A stretch of 33,189 nucleotides of DNA. Source: Rubellimicrobium rubrum. GTDB lineage: Bacteria; Pseudomonadota; Alphaproteobacteria; Rhodobacterales; Rhodobacteraceae. Every line of letters begins with the position of its first letter. The first letter of the stretch is position 1. The notes under the pieces were generated by a model. The model saw nothing but the letters and a program-made list of their open reading frames with translations. It searched no databases and was not told the origin of the DNA. The stretch is taken from assembly GCF_006152115.1 (NCBI RefSeq), contig NZ_VDFU01000035.1:1-33189 (forward strand), read 5' to 3'. A program made the translations under genes and the position numbers. Positions 25,426-33,189 of the stretch are shown in pieces.

Positions 25426-26262
25426 ATGAAGCGCCAAAAGCCCTGGCTGTCGGTCCTGTTCTGGACGCTGATCAGCTTTGTCACGCTGTTCCCGATTTAC
25501 TGGCTTTTCGTCATCTCGGTAAAGCCGACGGTGGATCTGTTCAGCACGCCCGAGGTGATCCTGAAGAGCTTCTACTGGCAGAACTACGTCGACGTGCTGA
25601 CCGACTCCACGTTGCGCCGCTACATGATGAACTCGCTCATCATCTCGACGGGCAATGCCTTCCTGGTGACGACGCTGGGGTTCCTGGCCTGCTATGCCCT
25701 GTCGCGCTTCGACCTTCCGGGCAAGGAAAGCATCTTCTTCTGGACCATCACCAACCGCATGGCGCCACCGGCGGTGTTCCTGCTGCCGCTCTTCCTGCTG
25801 CTGACGCAGGTTTACAGGATCGGGGACTTTTCGCTTGCCGACACGCGGATCGGCATGATCCTGGTCTACTGCACCTTCAACCTGCCCTTCGCCATCTGGA
25901 CGCTGCGGCCGACGATCGACGGCATCCCCAAGGAATTGGACGAGGCGGCCTTCATCGATGGCGCGAGCCCGTGGAAGATCATCACGGAAGTGATCTTCCC
26001 GCTGGCCCGCCCGGGCCTCGCCGTCACCCTGATCCTGACCTGGGTCTTTGCGTGGAACGAATACCTTCTGGCGGCGACCCTGACCAACTTCAACGCACGG
26101 ACGCTGACCACTGGCCTGTCGGAATACGTGACGACCACCGGCACGGCCTGGGGCGTCATGGCGGCGATCTCTGTCATCACGCTGATCCCGGCCTTGATCG
26201 TGTTCAGCATGGTCCAGCGCCATATCGTCGCCGGCCTGACCTTTGGCGCAGTGAAGGGGTGA
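25426..26262 (+). CDS. Sugar ABC transporter permease, MalG-type (CUT1)
   Basis: The 278-residue product has six predicted spans and the EAA loop [20 protein letters not shown]. Its C-terminus ([16 protein letters not shown]) is the usual MalG-type ending. The start is four bases after the first permease and its stop is three bases before the small membrane protein gene, so all three are probably translated together. Confidence 0.94.
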   Translation: MKRQKPWLSVLFWTLISFVTLFPIYWLFVISVKPTVDLFSTPEVILKSFYWQNYVDVLTDSTLRRYMMNSLIISTGNAFLVTTLGFLACYALSRFDLPGKESIFFWTITNRMAPPAVFLLPLFLLLTQVYRIGDFSLADTRIGMILVYCTFNLPFAIWTLRPTIDGIPKELDEAAFIDGASPWKIITEVIFPLARPGLAVTLILTWVFAWNEYLLAATLTNFNARTLTTGLSEYVTTTGTAWGVMAAISVITLIPALIVFSMVQRHIVAGLTFGAVKG

Positions 26263-26265
26263 GGC

Positions 26266-26535
26266 ATGACCCATCGTGAGCCGGACGACCTCGACACACC
26301 CATCCACATCCACGCCGAGGAGGACGCCCGGCCGGCCTTGGCCCCGATGGCCGAGAAGACGCCGGGCTTCCTGCCGATCGAAACCAACTGGTTCGACCGC
26401 CTTTTCATCGGCGTCATGCTGTGGGTGGCCCTGTCCCTGTTCTGGTTCCGGGTCATGGAGCCGCTGGGACTCTCGATCTGGATCTCCAACGCCATTGCCC
26501 TGATTGTGGGCATCATCCTCATTCGAAAAGGGTAA
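26266..26535 (+). CDS. Small membrane protein of the transporter operon, DUF2160/GlpU-like
   Basis: This 89-residue protein has an acidic, His-containing N-terminus (about 1-35) and two hydrophobic spans (about 45-62 and 68-86). The segment [16 protein letters not shown] recalls the C-terminal half of DUF2160 proteins such as GlpU, the small accessory protein of the GlpSTPQV glycerol ABC transporter; I compared this from memory. The first span of those proteins appears replaced by the polar N-terminus. It begins three bases after a permease stop (TGAGGCATG) and ends five bases before the dehydrogenase start. A role as an accessory subunit is inference. Confidence 0.8.
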   Translation: MTHREPDDLDTPIHIHAEEDARPALAPMAEKTPGFLPIETNWFDRLFIGVMLWVALSLFWFRVMEPLGLSIWISNAIALIVGIILIRKG

Positions 26536-26540
26536 AGGCC

Positions 26541-27584
26541 ATGAAGTCCCTCGTTCTTGAGCAGAAGGGCGAACTCGCCCTGCGCGACCTCCCCATCGAG
26601 AAGGATGAGGTGCTGGGCCCCCATGATGTGCGCATCAAGCTGCATACCGTGGGCATCTGCGGATCGGACGTCCACTACTACACGCACGGGCGCATCGGTC
26701 CTTTCGTCGTCAACGCGCCAATGATCCTGGGACACGAGGCCTCGGGGACGGTCATCGAGGTAGGCTCGGCCGTCACCACCCTGAAGGAAGGGGACAGGGT
26801 CTGCATGGAGCCGGGTATCCCCGACCCCAACAGCCGCGCCACGCGGATGGGCATGTACAACGTCGACCCCAAGGTGCGCTTCTGGGCCACCCCGCCCGTC
26901 CACGGCGTCCTGCGACCCACGGTGGTCCACCCCGAGGCGTTCACCTTCAAGCTGCCCGAGACCGTAAGCTTTGCGGAAGCCGCCATGGTCGAGCCCCTCG
27001 CCGTGGGCGTGCACGCGGCGACCAAGGCGCGGATCAAGCCCGGCGACATCGCTCTCGTCATGGGGGCCGGGCCGATCGGGCTCGTGACGGCTCTCTCGGC
27101 CTTGGCGGCGGGCTGCGCGCGGGTCTACGTCTCGGACCTGGACGACGCCAAGCTGGCCATCGCGGCCAGCCTCGGGCCCATCACGCCGATCAACGTGACG
27201 CGGCAATCGGCGGCCGAGGTCATCCTGAAGGACACGGACGGCTGGGGCGTGGAGGTGGTGTTCGAGGCGACGGGCAGCCCCCGCGCCGCGGCCACCATCT
27301 TCGAGGCGCTCTGCCCCGGCGGCTGCGTCGTGATGATCGGCGGGCAGCCCGACCCCATCGCCTACGACGCCGGAGCCGCCATGATCCGCGAAGCGCGGGT
27401 CGAGAACATCTTCCGCTATGCCCACGCCTTCCCGCGCTGCGTGGCCATGATCGGGTCGGGCGCCATCGACGTGAAGCCCCTGATCACCCGCACGTTCCAG
27501 TTCGACGAAAGCGTCCATGCCTTCGAGATCGCCGCCTCCGCGCCGTCCGGCGACGTGAAGATGCAGATCGAACTGCCGCAATAA
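26541..27584 (+). CDS. Zinc-dependent polyol dehydrogenase (MDR), xylitol dehydrogenase-like
   Basis: This medium-chain dehydrogenase has 347 residues, starting at the ATG 26541. The catalytic zinc site is C40 (GICGSD), H65-E66 (GHE) and E151 (VEPLAVG). The nucleotide fold has GAGPIG at 175-180, with D199 pointing to NAD. The structural-zinc lobe has no cysteines: the four usual positions fall in [18 protein letters not shown], as in animal sorbitol dehydrogenase and rhizobial xylitol dehydrogenase-like enzymes. It should oxidise a polyol at a secondary carbon, for example xylitol to D-xylulose or a hexitol to a ketose. It lies inside the transporter operon, between the small membrane protein and the ATPase. 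Confidence 0.9.
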   Translation: MKSLVLEQKGELALRDLPIEKDEVLGPHDVRIKLHTVGICGSDVHYYTHGRIGPFVVNAPMILGHEASGTVIEVGSAVTTLKEGDRVCMEPGIPDPNSRATRMGMYNVDPKVRFWATPPVHGVLRPTVVHPEAFTFKLPETVSFAEAAMVEPLAVGVHAATKARIKPGDIALVMGAGPIGLVTALSALAAGCARVYVSDLDDAKLAIAASLGPITPINVTRQSAAEVILKDTDGWGVEVVFEATGSPRAAATIFEALCPGGCVVMIGGQPDPIAYDAGAAMIREARVENIFRYAHAFPRCVAMIGSGAIDVKPLITRTFQFDESVHAFEIAASAPSGDVKMQIELPQ

Positions 27585-27597
27585 GGAAGGAGCCATC

Positions 27598-28659
<1,062 letters not shown>

Positions 28660-28842
28660 GACAGCCCCGGCGCGGCGGCCCGCAAGCCTTCGACCTCTAG
28701 GCGCGCAAGGACTGGTACCCTGTAGCGGCGTCGCACCGATCTGGCGGCGGCCCCTTTCTCGGCACCTGCGGAATGCACTGCGGGACAGCCAACCCTTCCG
28801 ACCGGACCGGGGCGGCTCCGGTTCATCTACGAGGACTGCGAC

Positions 28843-29616
28843 ATGTATCAGGAACGCTTTCGGCTGGATGGCGAGACGGCCGTCATCACCGGCGGAGGAC
28901 GCGGCATCGGGCTTTGCTGCGCCGAAGCGCTGGGCGAGGCCGGAGCCCGCATCGTGATAATCGAAGCGGAGGAAGCCGCGACCGAAGAGGCCGTGCAGAC
29001 GCTTGGCAGCAAGGGCGTGGAGGTCCATGCTTTTGCCGGCGACGTGACCCGCTCCGACCGCATGCGGGGGATCGCGGACGAGCTTGCCACGCGCGGAATG
29101 GCGGCCACGGTGCTGGTCAACAACGCCGGCATCGGCCAAAGCGGCATCGGCAGCGAGGACATCACCGATGCCGACTGGCTTCGGATCATGGACGTCAACG
29201 TCAACGGCGTGTTCTGGTGCGCCCGCGCCTTTGGCCGGCACATGATCCAGGCGCGCCGGGGCTCCATCGTCAATCTGGGCTCCATGTCGGGCACCATCGC
29301 CAACCGGCCGCAGCCGCAGACACCTTACAACGTGTCCAAGGCGGCGGTGCACCACCTGACCCGGTCCATGGCGGCCGAGTGGGCGGCCCACGGCATCCGG
29401 ATCAACGCGGTGGCCCCAACCTACATCGAGACGCCGATGGTCCTTGCCAACCCGCTCAATCAGGAGCGCATCCCCATCTGGCTCAACGATACGCCCATGG
29501 GCCGGATGGGTCAGGCGCACGAAGTGGCGGCCGCTGTCCTGTTCCTGGCCTCGGGCGCCGCAAGCCTGATCACCGGGGCCGTGGTACCGGTGGATGCAGG
29601 CTACACCTGCTGGTGA
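28843..29616 (+). CDS. SDR polyol dehydrogenase, galactitol dehydrogenase-like
   Basis: This is a short-chain dehydrogenase of 257 residues with TGGGRGIG at 16-23, NNAG, and the catalytic S149, Y162 and K166. The segments INLGSMSGTI (here VNLGSMSGTIANRPQ), HHLTRSMAAEWA and the C-terminal VDAGYTCW recall Rhodobacter galactitol dehydrogenase, which acts on several polyols with L-threo or related configuration. Substrate assignment is inference. The start follows GAGGA by seven bases. It lies 183 bp after the ATPase gene and is probably the last gene of the plus arm. It is the third dehydrogenase of the locus and belongs to a different SDR subgroup from the one at 17354-18082. Confidence 0.88.
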   Translation: MYQERFRLDGETAVITGGGRGIGLCCAEALGEAGARIVIIEAEEAATEEAVQTLGSKGVEVHAFAGDVTRSDRMRGIADELATRGMAATVLVNNAGIGQSGIGSEDITDADWLRIMDVNVNGVFWCARAFGRHMIQARRGSIVNLGSMSGTIANRPQPQTPYNVSKAAVHHLTRSMAAEWAAHGIRINAVAPTYIETPMVLANPLNQERIPIWLNDTPMGRMGQAHEVAAAVLFLASGAASLITGAVVPVDAGYTCW

Positions 29617-30145
29617 CACGAAGCCGCCAAGCAGACGGCCCGCGGCCTGCCTGCCGCTCGGCTGTCAACTCCGATGTCGGTCCATGGCCTGAAGGCTTCG
29701 GATTTGGCCGAGCCCTGGCACATGGGACCGGGTTGTCTGTTCCTGACACGCAGAGCCTCTCGCAGGGCCCGCTCGAACTACAGGGGAGGCGATCGGGGGC
29801 TGATGTTGATGCCTGCGAAGTTGACCGGAGCGGCCTGCCGGACTGCCTTGGTCGTCGCTGAACCGCTTCGTGCGGACCATGGACGCCCAAGGGGCCGACC
29901 GGCCACGTCCAACGGGTCAGACCACCCGTCAACTCATCCTGTGCGGGCCTCTTTGCAAGCCGACGCGTTCCGTACCAGCCCAGGTCAGGACCAGGAGCCC
30001 ATGGCCAAGCTGAGACCGTCTTGATGGCTGCGCGTTTCGACAGGGGCGACCTTGTCCTTCTACGGGCCAGCCTTCCGTCCAAAGGGATTGCCCATAGCCC
30101 GGCAGCGCCGCCACAACTGCCGTCTCAACCTAAAGGCCCGATCCG
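29617..30145. other. 529-bp stretch without a recognised gene
   Basis: The first part contains GCGGC-CTGCCT-GCCGC, a possible weak end structure of the SDR transcript. Open frames on both strands (for example plus 29674-30024) have no family likeness, no good ribosome binding site and biased composition. The stretch could hold remnants of a lost gene, but I see no clear homology. Just before the EamA gene AAAGG is a possible ribosome binding site. Confidence 0.45.
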
Positions 30146-31090
30146 ATGTCCAATAGCACCCTGGCGCCTGATCGTCCGCGGAGCAGGTTCCTAGCCCTTC
30201 TGCTTCCTTTCCTTCTCGAAGCGGCGCTGGTCGTCTCCTGGAGCGCCGGCTTTCTTGGCATCCGCTTTGCCAGCGACCACGCGCCCATCTTTCTGATCCT
30301 GCTGTGGCGAAGCTTGATCTCCGGTCTCCTGCTCCTGCCCTTCGCCTTGACCATGGGCCCAAGGCTGCGGTGGAGCGACGTGCCCCCGCAGATCCTGTTC
30401 GGAGCATTGGCCATGGCGGGCTACCTGTCCGGCTTCGCGCTCGCCATCGGTCGGGGCGTGCCGACCGGCCTGGTTGCACTGATCGCCGACATGCTGCCGC
30501 TCATGGTGGCGCTGCTGTCCTGGCCTCTTCTGGGCCAAAGGCTGACCCCGCTTCAGTGGCTCGGATCGCTCATCGGCTTCGTGGGCGTTCTGATCGCCTC
30601 GGCTGGAGCCCTGAAGCTGGGGGACGTGCCCCTTTGGGCCTACGGGCTGCCGATCCTGGGCACCTTGTCCTTCGCTCTGGCGACCCTGCTTCAAAAGCGC
30701 AGCCCGGCCGGTGCCCTGCCCGTCCACCAGAGCCTTTGCCTGCAATGTCTGGCGGCTGCCGCCATTCTCGCGCTGCCCGCATGGTTCGAAGGCGGCGTCG
30801 CGCCGGTGATGAAGCTGGGCTTCGTCGGCGGGATCCTGTGGCTGGTGATCGTGGCGACCTTTGGTTCCTGGAGCCTTTATTACCTCGCGCTACGCCGGTT
30901 CTCCCCGGCGCGGGTCACGGCCGTGCTGTATCTGAGCCCTCCCGTGACGATGATCTGGGCCTGGATCATGTTCGGCGAACCCCTGTCCTGGGCCATGGCC
31001 ATCGGACTGGCCGTGTCCCTTGGCGGCATCGTCCTCTTCTCCTGGGCGCCAGAAACCGCCCATGTGGAAAGCAAGGCAAAGGCGGGGTGA
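30146..31090 (+). CDS. EamA/DMT family transporter
   Basis: The 314-residue product is an inner-membrane drug/metabolite transporter superfamily protein with about ten predicted spans in two EamA repeats (about residues 15-150 and 165-300). Typical features are the early WSAGFLGIRFASDHAP segment and VTAVLYLSPPVTMIWAWIMFGEP in the second repeat. Family members export amino acids, metabolites or drugs; the substrate is not predictable here. It is separated by more than 500 bp from the polyol genes and probably not part of that operon. The ATG at 30146 follows AAAGG by ten bases. Confidence 0.92.
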   Translation: MSNSTLAPDRPRSRFLALLLPFLLEAALVVSWSAGFLGIRFASDHAPIFLILLWRSLISGLLLLPFALTMGPRLRWSDVPPQILFGALAMAGYLSGFALAIGRGVPTGLVALIADMLPLMVALLSWPLLGQRLTPLQWLGSLIGFVGVLIASAGALKLGDVPLWAYGLPILGTLSFALATLLQKRSPAGALPVHQSLCLQCLAAAAILALPAWFEGGVAPVMKLGFVGGILWLVIVATFGSWSLYYLALRRFSPARVTAVLYLSPPVTMIWAWIMFGEPLSWAMAIGLAVSLGGIVLFSWAPETAHVESKAKAG

Positions 31091-31439
31091 CAGTATGCTC
31101 GTGAAAGGGGGGCCTCCGGTGCTGCGCCCATAGCCCGCCACGCCCAGGCTGACTTCCTGCGGGGCCCCCATTGGTAATCGCAGGCAGCCAGGACGGGATG
31201 GCGCGTCGGGTCCCTCGGGCTTCCATTCCCACCGGGGCAGCGCCGACATGGCGCCTGATTTGCCTGTCCTGACGGAGGACTTGTTCTGGTTCGGTCACAC
31301 GCAGGCGCAGAACCAGGACTGTCCAAGAGATGCGCACTGCTGCGCAGAAGGCCATGGCACACGCGATCTACGGAGGGTAGCGCAGCCCAATCCGTCGCTC
31401 GGAAAGCTCGCGACGCACCGGAACCGATCTGGATGGATT
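31091..31439. other. 349-bp stretch between the EamA gene and tRNA-Trp
   Basis: No gene is recognised. A GGGGGCC/GGCCCCC inverted repeat with a long loop lies near its start (about 31108-31170), and CGTCGC/GCGACG (31393-31415) lies after the tRNA on the tRNA's own strand, possibly part of its 3' trailer. No integrase gene or clear attachment-site repeat was found. Confidence 0.45.
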
Positions 31440-31515
31440 TGGCAGGGGCAGCAGGGTTCGAACCCGCGACCTACGGTTTTGGAGACCGTCGCTCTACCGG
31501 CTGAGCTATACCCCT
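31440..31515 (-). tRNA. tRNA-Trp (anticodon CCA)
   Basis: The complement of 31440-31515 folds as a complete cloverleaf of 76 bases. The acceptor stem is AGGGGTA/TGCCCCT with one G-U pair, the D stem GCTC/GAGC, the anticodon stem ACGGT/ACCGT around CTCCAAA (anticodon CCA), and the T arm GCGGG-TTCGAAC-CCTGC. The discriminator base is G and the 3' CCA is encoded. In many bacteria this tRNA lies between tuf and secE; here it keeps the tuf side but is over 15 kb from secE. Confidence 0.97.
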
Positions 31516-31520
31516 AGGCC

Positions 31521-31553
31521 GATCCCCGACTAGCCTGAACAGCGCCGGGGATC
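31521..31553 (-). other. Inverted repeat between the DUF533 gene and tRNA-Trp
   Basis: GATCCCCG and CGGGGATC form a perfect eight-pair stem around a 17-base loop, 7 bases after the DUF533 stop and 5 bases before the tRNA. It could terminate the DUF533 mRNA. It overlaps a possible tRNA promoter, so the two readings compete. Confidence 0.4.
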
Positions 31554-31555
31554 AA
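31527..31555 (-). promoter_or_regulatory. Possible tRNA-Trp promoter
   Basis: TTGATC (31550-31555) and TAGTCG (31527-31532) are 17 bp apart on the minus strand; transcription would begin about six bases before the mature tRNA. The -10 match is weak. Confidence 0.25.
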
Positions 31556-31560
31556 GGGGG

Positions 31561-32235
31561 TCAGACAGCCGCGAGGATATCGCCTTCGATCCGCCGCGCC
31601 TCCTCGTGGGACAGACCCAAGGCGCGAGCGAGCCGATCAAGGTAATCCACCTCCATCGGGTGGTCCCGCCCGCACATCAGGGCCGAGGCCGTGTAAACCT
31701 CGCGGGCCTCCTGCCCGCCTTGCACGCGGGCGGCGATGGCGTCAGGATCGGGCGCGGCGGCGATGGCCTCGCCCAGGAACCCTTTCACCGACTCGGGTAA
31801 ATCCTCCAGTTCAGCCTCGATGGCGCTGTGCTCCTCCTCGTCGATGTGTCCGTCGGCCTTGGCCGCCGCCACCATGGCCAGCAGGAGGGTTCGCGCATGC
31901 GTCTCGGCACTGTCGTCCTCGAGCGCGGCGGCGGCCCGGTCGGGCGTGCCGCCCTGTCGTGCCCAGGCGTCCATGGCGATCTTGGCAAGGGCCCCGACAC
32001 CACCCACCAGCAGCGCGTTGCGCGAAAAGGTGCTGCGCCGCCGCCGCCCCAAGAGCATGGCCACGACGCCCAGGGCCGCGCCGCCGGCCAGCCCGGTTTC
32101 GCGAAGCCGAGCGCGCGAGGCCGGATCGTCCCCTACCCCAAGCCGCTGCGCCGCCAGATCCTCTCCGCGCTGGGCCATGGCCCGACCGTCGGTCAGGATG
32201 CGGTCAAGGAAGTTGCGCGTGCTGGAGTCGTCCAT
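31561..32235 (-). CDS. DUF533 / TerB-like inner membrane protein
   Basis: The 224-residue product starts at the ATG 32233-32235 (MDDSSTRNFLDRILTDGRAM); the longer upstream frame lacks a convincing start. A Gly/Ala-rich hydrophobic segment (LAGGAALGVVAMLLG, about residues 48-62) and a second weaker one precede a C-terminal all-helical TerB-like domain. That domain has the acidic motif KADGHIDEEE typical of possible metal binding. It resembles the YebE/DUF533 family, of unknown function. It is divergent from the DUF374 gene, sharing a 118-bp promoter region. Confidence 0.88.
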   Translation of the reverse strand: MDDSSTRNFLDRILTDGRAMAQRGEDLAAQRLGVGDDPASRARLRETGLAGGAALGVVAMLLGRRRRSTFSRNALLVGGVGALAKIAMDAWARQGGTPDRAAAALEDDSAETHARTLLLAMVAAAKADGHIDEEEHSAIEAELEDLPESVKGFLGEAIAAAPDPDAIAARVQGGQEAREVYTASALMCGRDHPMEVDYLDRLARALGLSHEEARRIEGDILAAV

Positions 32236-32353
32236 GTCAGTCCTATCGAATGATTCCCTGTCTGGCACATAGGGTGCGCCTCGCCTTGCTCCAAGATCTT
32301 GCCCCGCCCCGGACAGGCGGGCTATCGCCACCCCCGGGCACAAGGAGGATCCG

Positions 32354-33031
32354 ATGAGCCTTCGCAAATGGCTGGGGCGACAATCCTGGAGCCCTCACGT
32401 CCTGGGCTGGCCCCTGAGCCTGTGGATCAGGCTATGCCATGCGACGACGCAGTGGACACGGCAGGGCGACGCGGAGATCGAGGCAGCCCTTAAGAACGGC
32501 CCGGTGATCCTGGTGCTCTGGCACGAGCGGATTGCCCTGTCAGCGCTGCACTGGCGCGGGGAATGGGGTCCGATCTCGGCGCTGCATACGACCCGCTTCG
32601 CCGGACGCGTGGCCGGAGCGGTTCAGGCGCACCTCGGCACGCGCCCCATCGCCATGCAGTCACGCAAGGGCAACCTGGCCGCATCGCGCGAGGTCATGCG
32701 CCGGCTGCGCGGGGGCGTAAGCGTCGGGATCACCGGGGATGGTCCTTCGGGACCGGTCCGGGAACTGAAGGACGCCCCGCTCGAATGGGCGCGGGCCACG
32801 GGTCGGCCGGTTTTCATCTATGCCTTCGCTATGCGGCGGCAAAAACGGCTCACCACATGGGACAGGCTTGTCTGGCCCCGCCCCTTTACGCAGGGCGCGG
32901 TGGTGTGGCGGCTTTGGCGATCCGAGCTGCCGCGCCGAATGGATGACGCGACACGCGAAGCCATGCGCCGGGATCTGGAAGCGGCCCTGACAGCCGTGGC
33001 CGACGAGGCGGAAGCCTTGGCGCAGAGATGA
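32354..33031 (+). CDS. DUF374 lysophospholipid acyltransferase-like protein
   Basis: The 225-residue product fits the DUF374 group of the lysophospholipid acyltransferase superfamily in length and pattern. There is a conserved His in VLWHERIAL (about residue 57), then QSRKGNLAASREVMRRL and the GITGDGPSGP segment. These usually mark membrane-associated acyl transfer to a lipid or lipid A-like acceptor; the substrate is unknown. An N-terminal hydrophobic stretch (VLGWPLSLWIRL) may attach it to the membrane. The ATG follows AAGGAGGATCCG. It is convergent with the second tuf gene and shares its terminator. Confidence 0.88.
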   Translation: MSLRKWLGRQSWSPHVLGWPLSLWIRLCHATTQWTRQGDAEIEAALKNGPVILVLWHERIALSALHWRGEWGPISALHTTRFAGRVAGAVQAHLGTRPIAMQSRKGNLAASREVMRRLRGGVSVGITGDGPSGPVRELKDAPLEWARATGRPVFIYAFAMRRQKRLTTWDRLVWPRPFTQGAVVWRLWRSELPRRMDDATREAMRRDLEAALTAVADEAEALAQR

Positions 33032-33062
33032 CGGGGTGTAGGCATCTGGCCTGATGCTCCCG

Positions 33063-33098
33063 GAAAACGAAACGGCCGCCCCGAAGGACGGCCGCTTT
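33063..33098. terminator. Bidirectional terminator between the DUF374 gene and tuf
   Basis: On the minus strand CGGCCGTCC and GGGCGGCCG (33073-33094) form a nine-pair stem with one G-U, closed by a UUCG tetraloop and followed by TTTCGTTTT: a strong tuf terminator. In the plus direction the same stem is followed by CTTTTGTTGT and can end the DUF374 mRNA. Confidence 0.85.
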
Positions 33099-33120
33099 TG
33101 TTGTCAGGGACAGTGCTGGA

Positions 33121-33189
33121 TCACGCCAGGATTTTCGACACCACGCCGGCGCCGACGGTACGGCCGCCTTCGCGAATGGCGAAGCGCAG
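33121..33189 (-). CDS. tuf: Elongation factor Tu, C-terminal fragment (second tuf copy)
   Basis: The complement encodes LRFAIREGGRTVGAGVVSKI-LA and a TGA stop, the invariant C-terminus of EF-Tu domain 3. Only 22 codons are inside the window. It runs in the same direction as the tuf start at 1-71, so the window lies between two tuf genes in direct orientation. Upstream is unseen; downstream on its strand is a strong UUCG-loop terminator. Confidence 0.96.
   Translation of the reverse strand: MRFAIREGGRTVGAGVVSKILA

Noticed and set aside
29674-30024. A 116-codon plus-strand open frame after the galactitol-dehydrogenase-like gene
   Set aside because: It has no recognisable domain and no good ribosome binding site, and its Arg/Pro/Ser-rich composition is that of non-coding GC-rich DNA.

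Overview
The window is GC-rich and comes from an alphaproteobacterium, most likely order Rhodobacterales. The str and rif ribosomal-protein/RNA-polymerase gene clusters are fused into one run between two tuf genes, and the EF-G, RpoB, RpoC, NusG and SecE sequences look alphaproteobacterial. I recalled these matches from memory and ran no search, so genus is not assigned.

Region 1 (1-15766, all minus strand) is the information-processing block. Read in the direction of transcription it is secE, nusG, rplK, rplA, rplJ, rplL, rpoB, rpoC, terminator, then rpsL, rpsG, fusA and the start of a first tuf gene. Promoter-like sites lie before secE and before rpsL. Structured leaders or hairpins lie before nusG, rplJ, rpoB, rpoC and rpsL. 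The rpsL leader holds an intrinsic-terminator-like hairpin that looks like an attenuator.

Region 2 (about 15.8-31.1 kb) is accessory DNA lying between secE and tRNA-Trp, genes that I expect to be neighbours in relatives. It starts with a LigT-like 2',5' RNA ligase/phosphodiesterase family gene and a small unknown gene. The rest is a divergent polyol/ketose catabolic locus. The minus arm encodes a ketose 3-epimerase, a ROK regulator, a PfkB kinase, a PF08013 (GatZ/KbaZ) protein and a ribitol-dehydrogenase-like SDR. The plus arm encodes a CUT1 sugar ABC transporter (binding protein, two permeases, a small DUF2160/GlpU-like membrane protein, ATPase), a xylitol-dehydrogenase-type MDR and a galactitol-dehydrogenase-like SDR. 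The most economical model is import of a polyol, oxidation to a ketose, C-3 epimerisation where needed, phosphorylation, and C-4 epimerisation of D-tagatose 6-phosphate to D-fructose 6-phosphate by the PF08013 protein. No GatY/KbaY aldolase partner is present. An EamA-type exporter follows.

Region 3 (31.4-33.2 kb) holds tRNA-Trp(CCA), a DUF533/TerB-like membrane protein, a DUF374 lysophospholipid-acyltransferase-like protein, a bidirectional terminator and the 3' end of a second tuf gene. No integrase, transposase, CRISPR array or rRNA was recognised. The long plus-strand open frames opposite rpoB, rpoC and fusA are GC-driven shadows.
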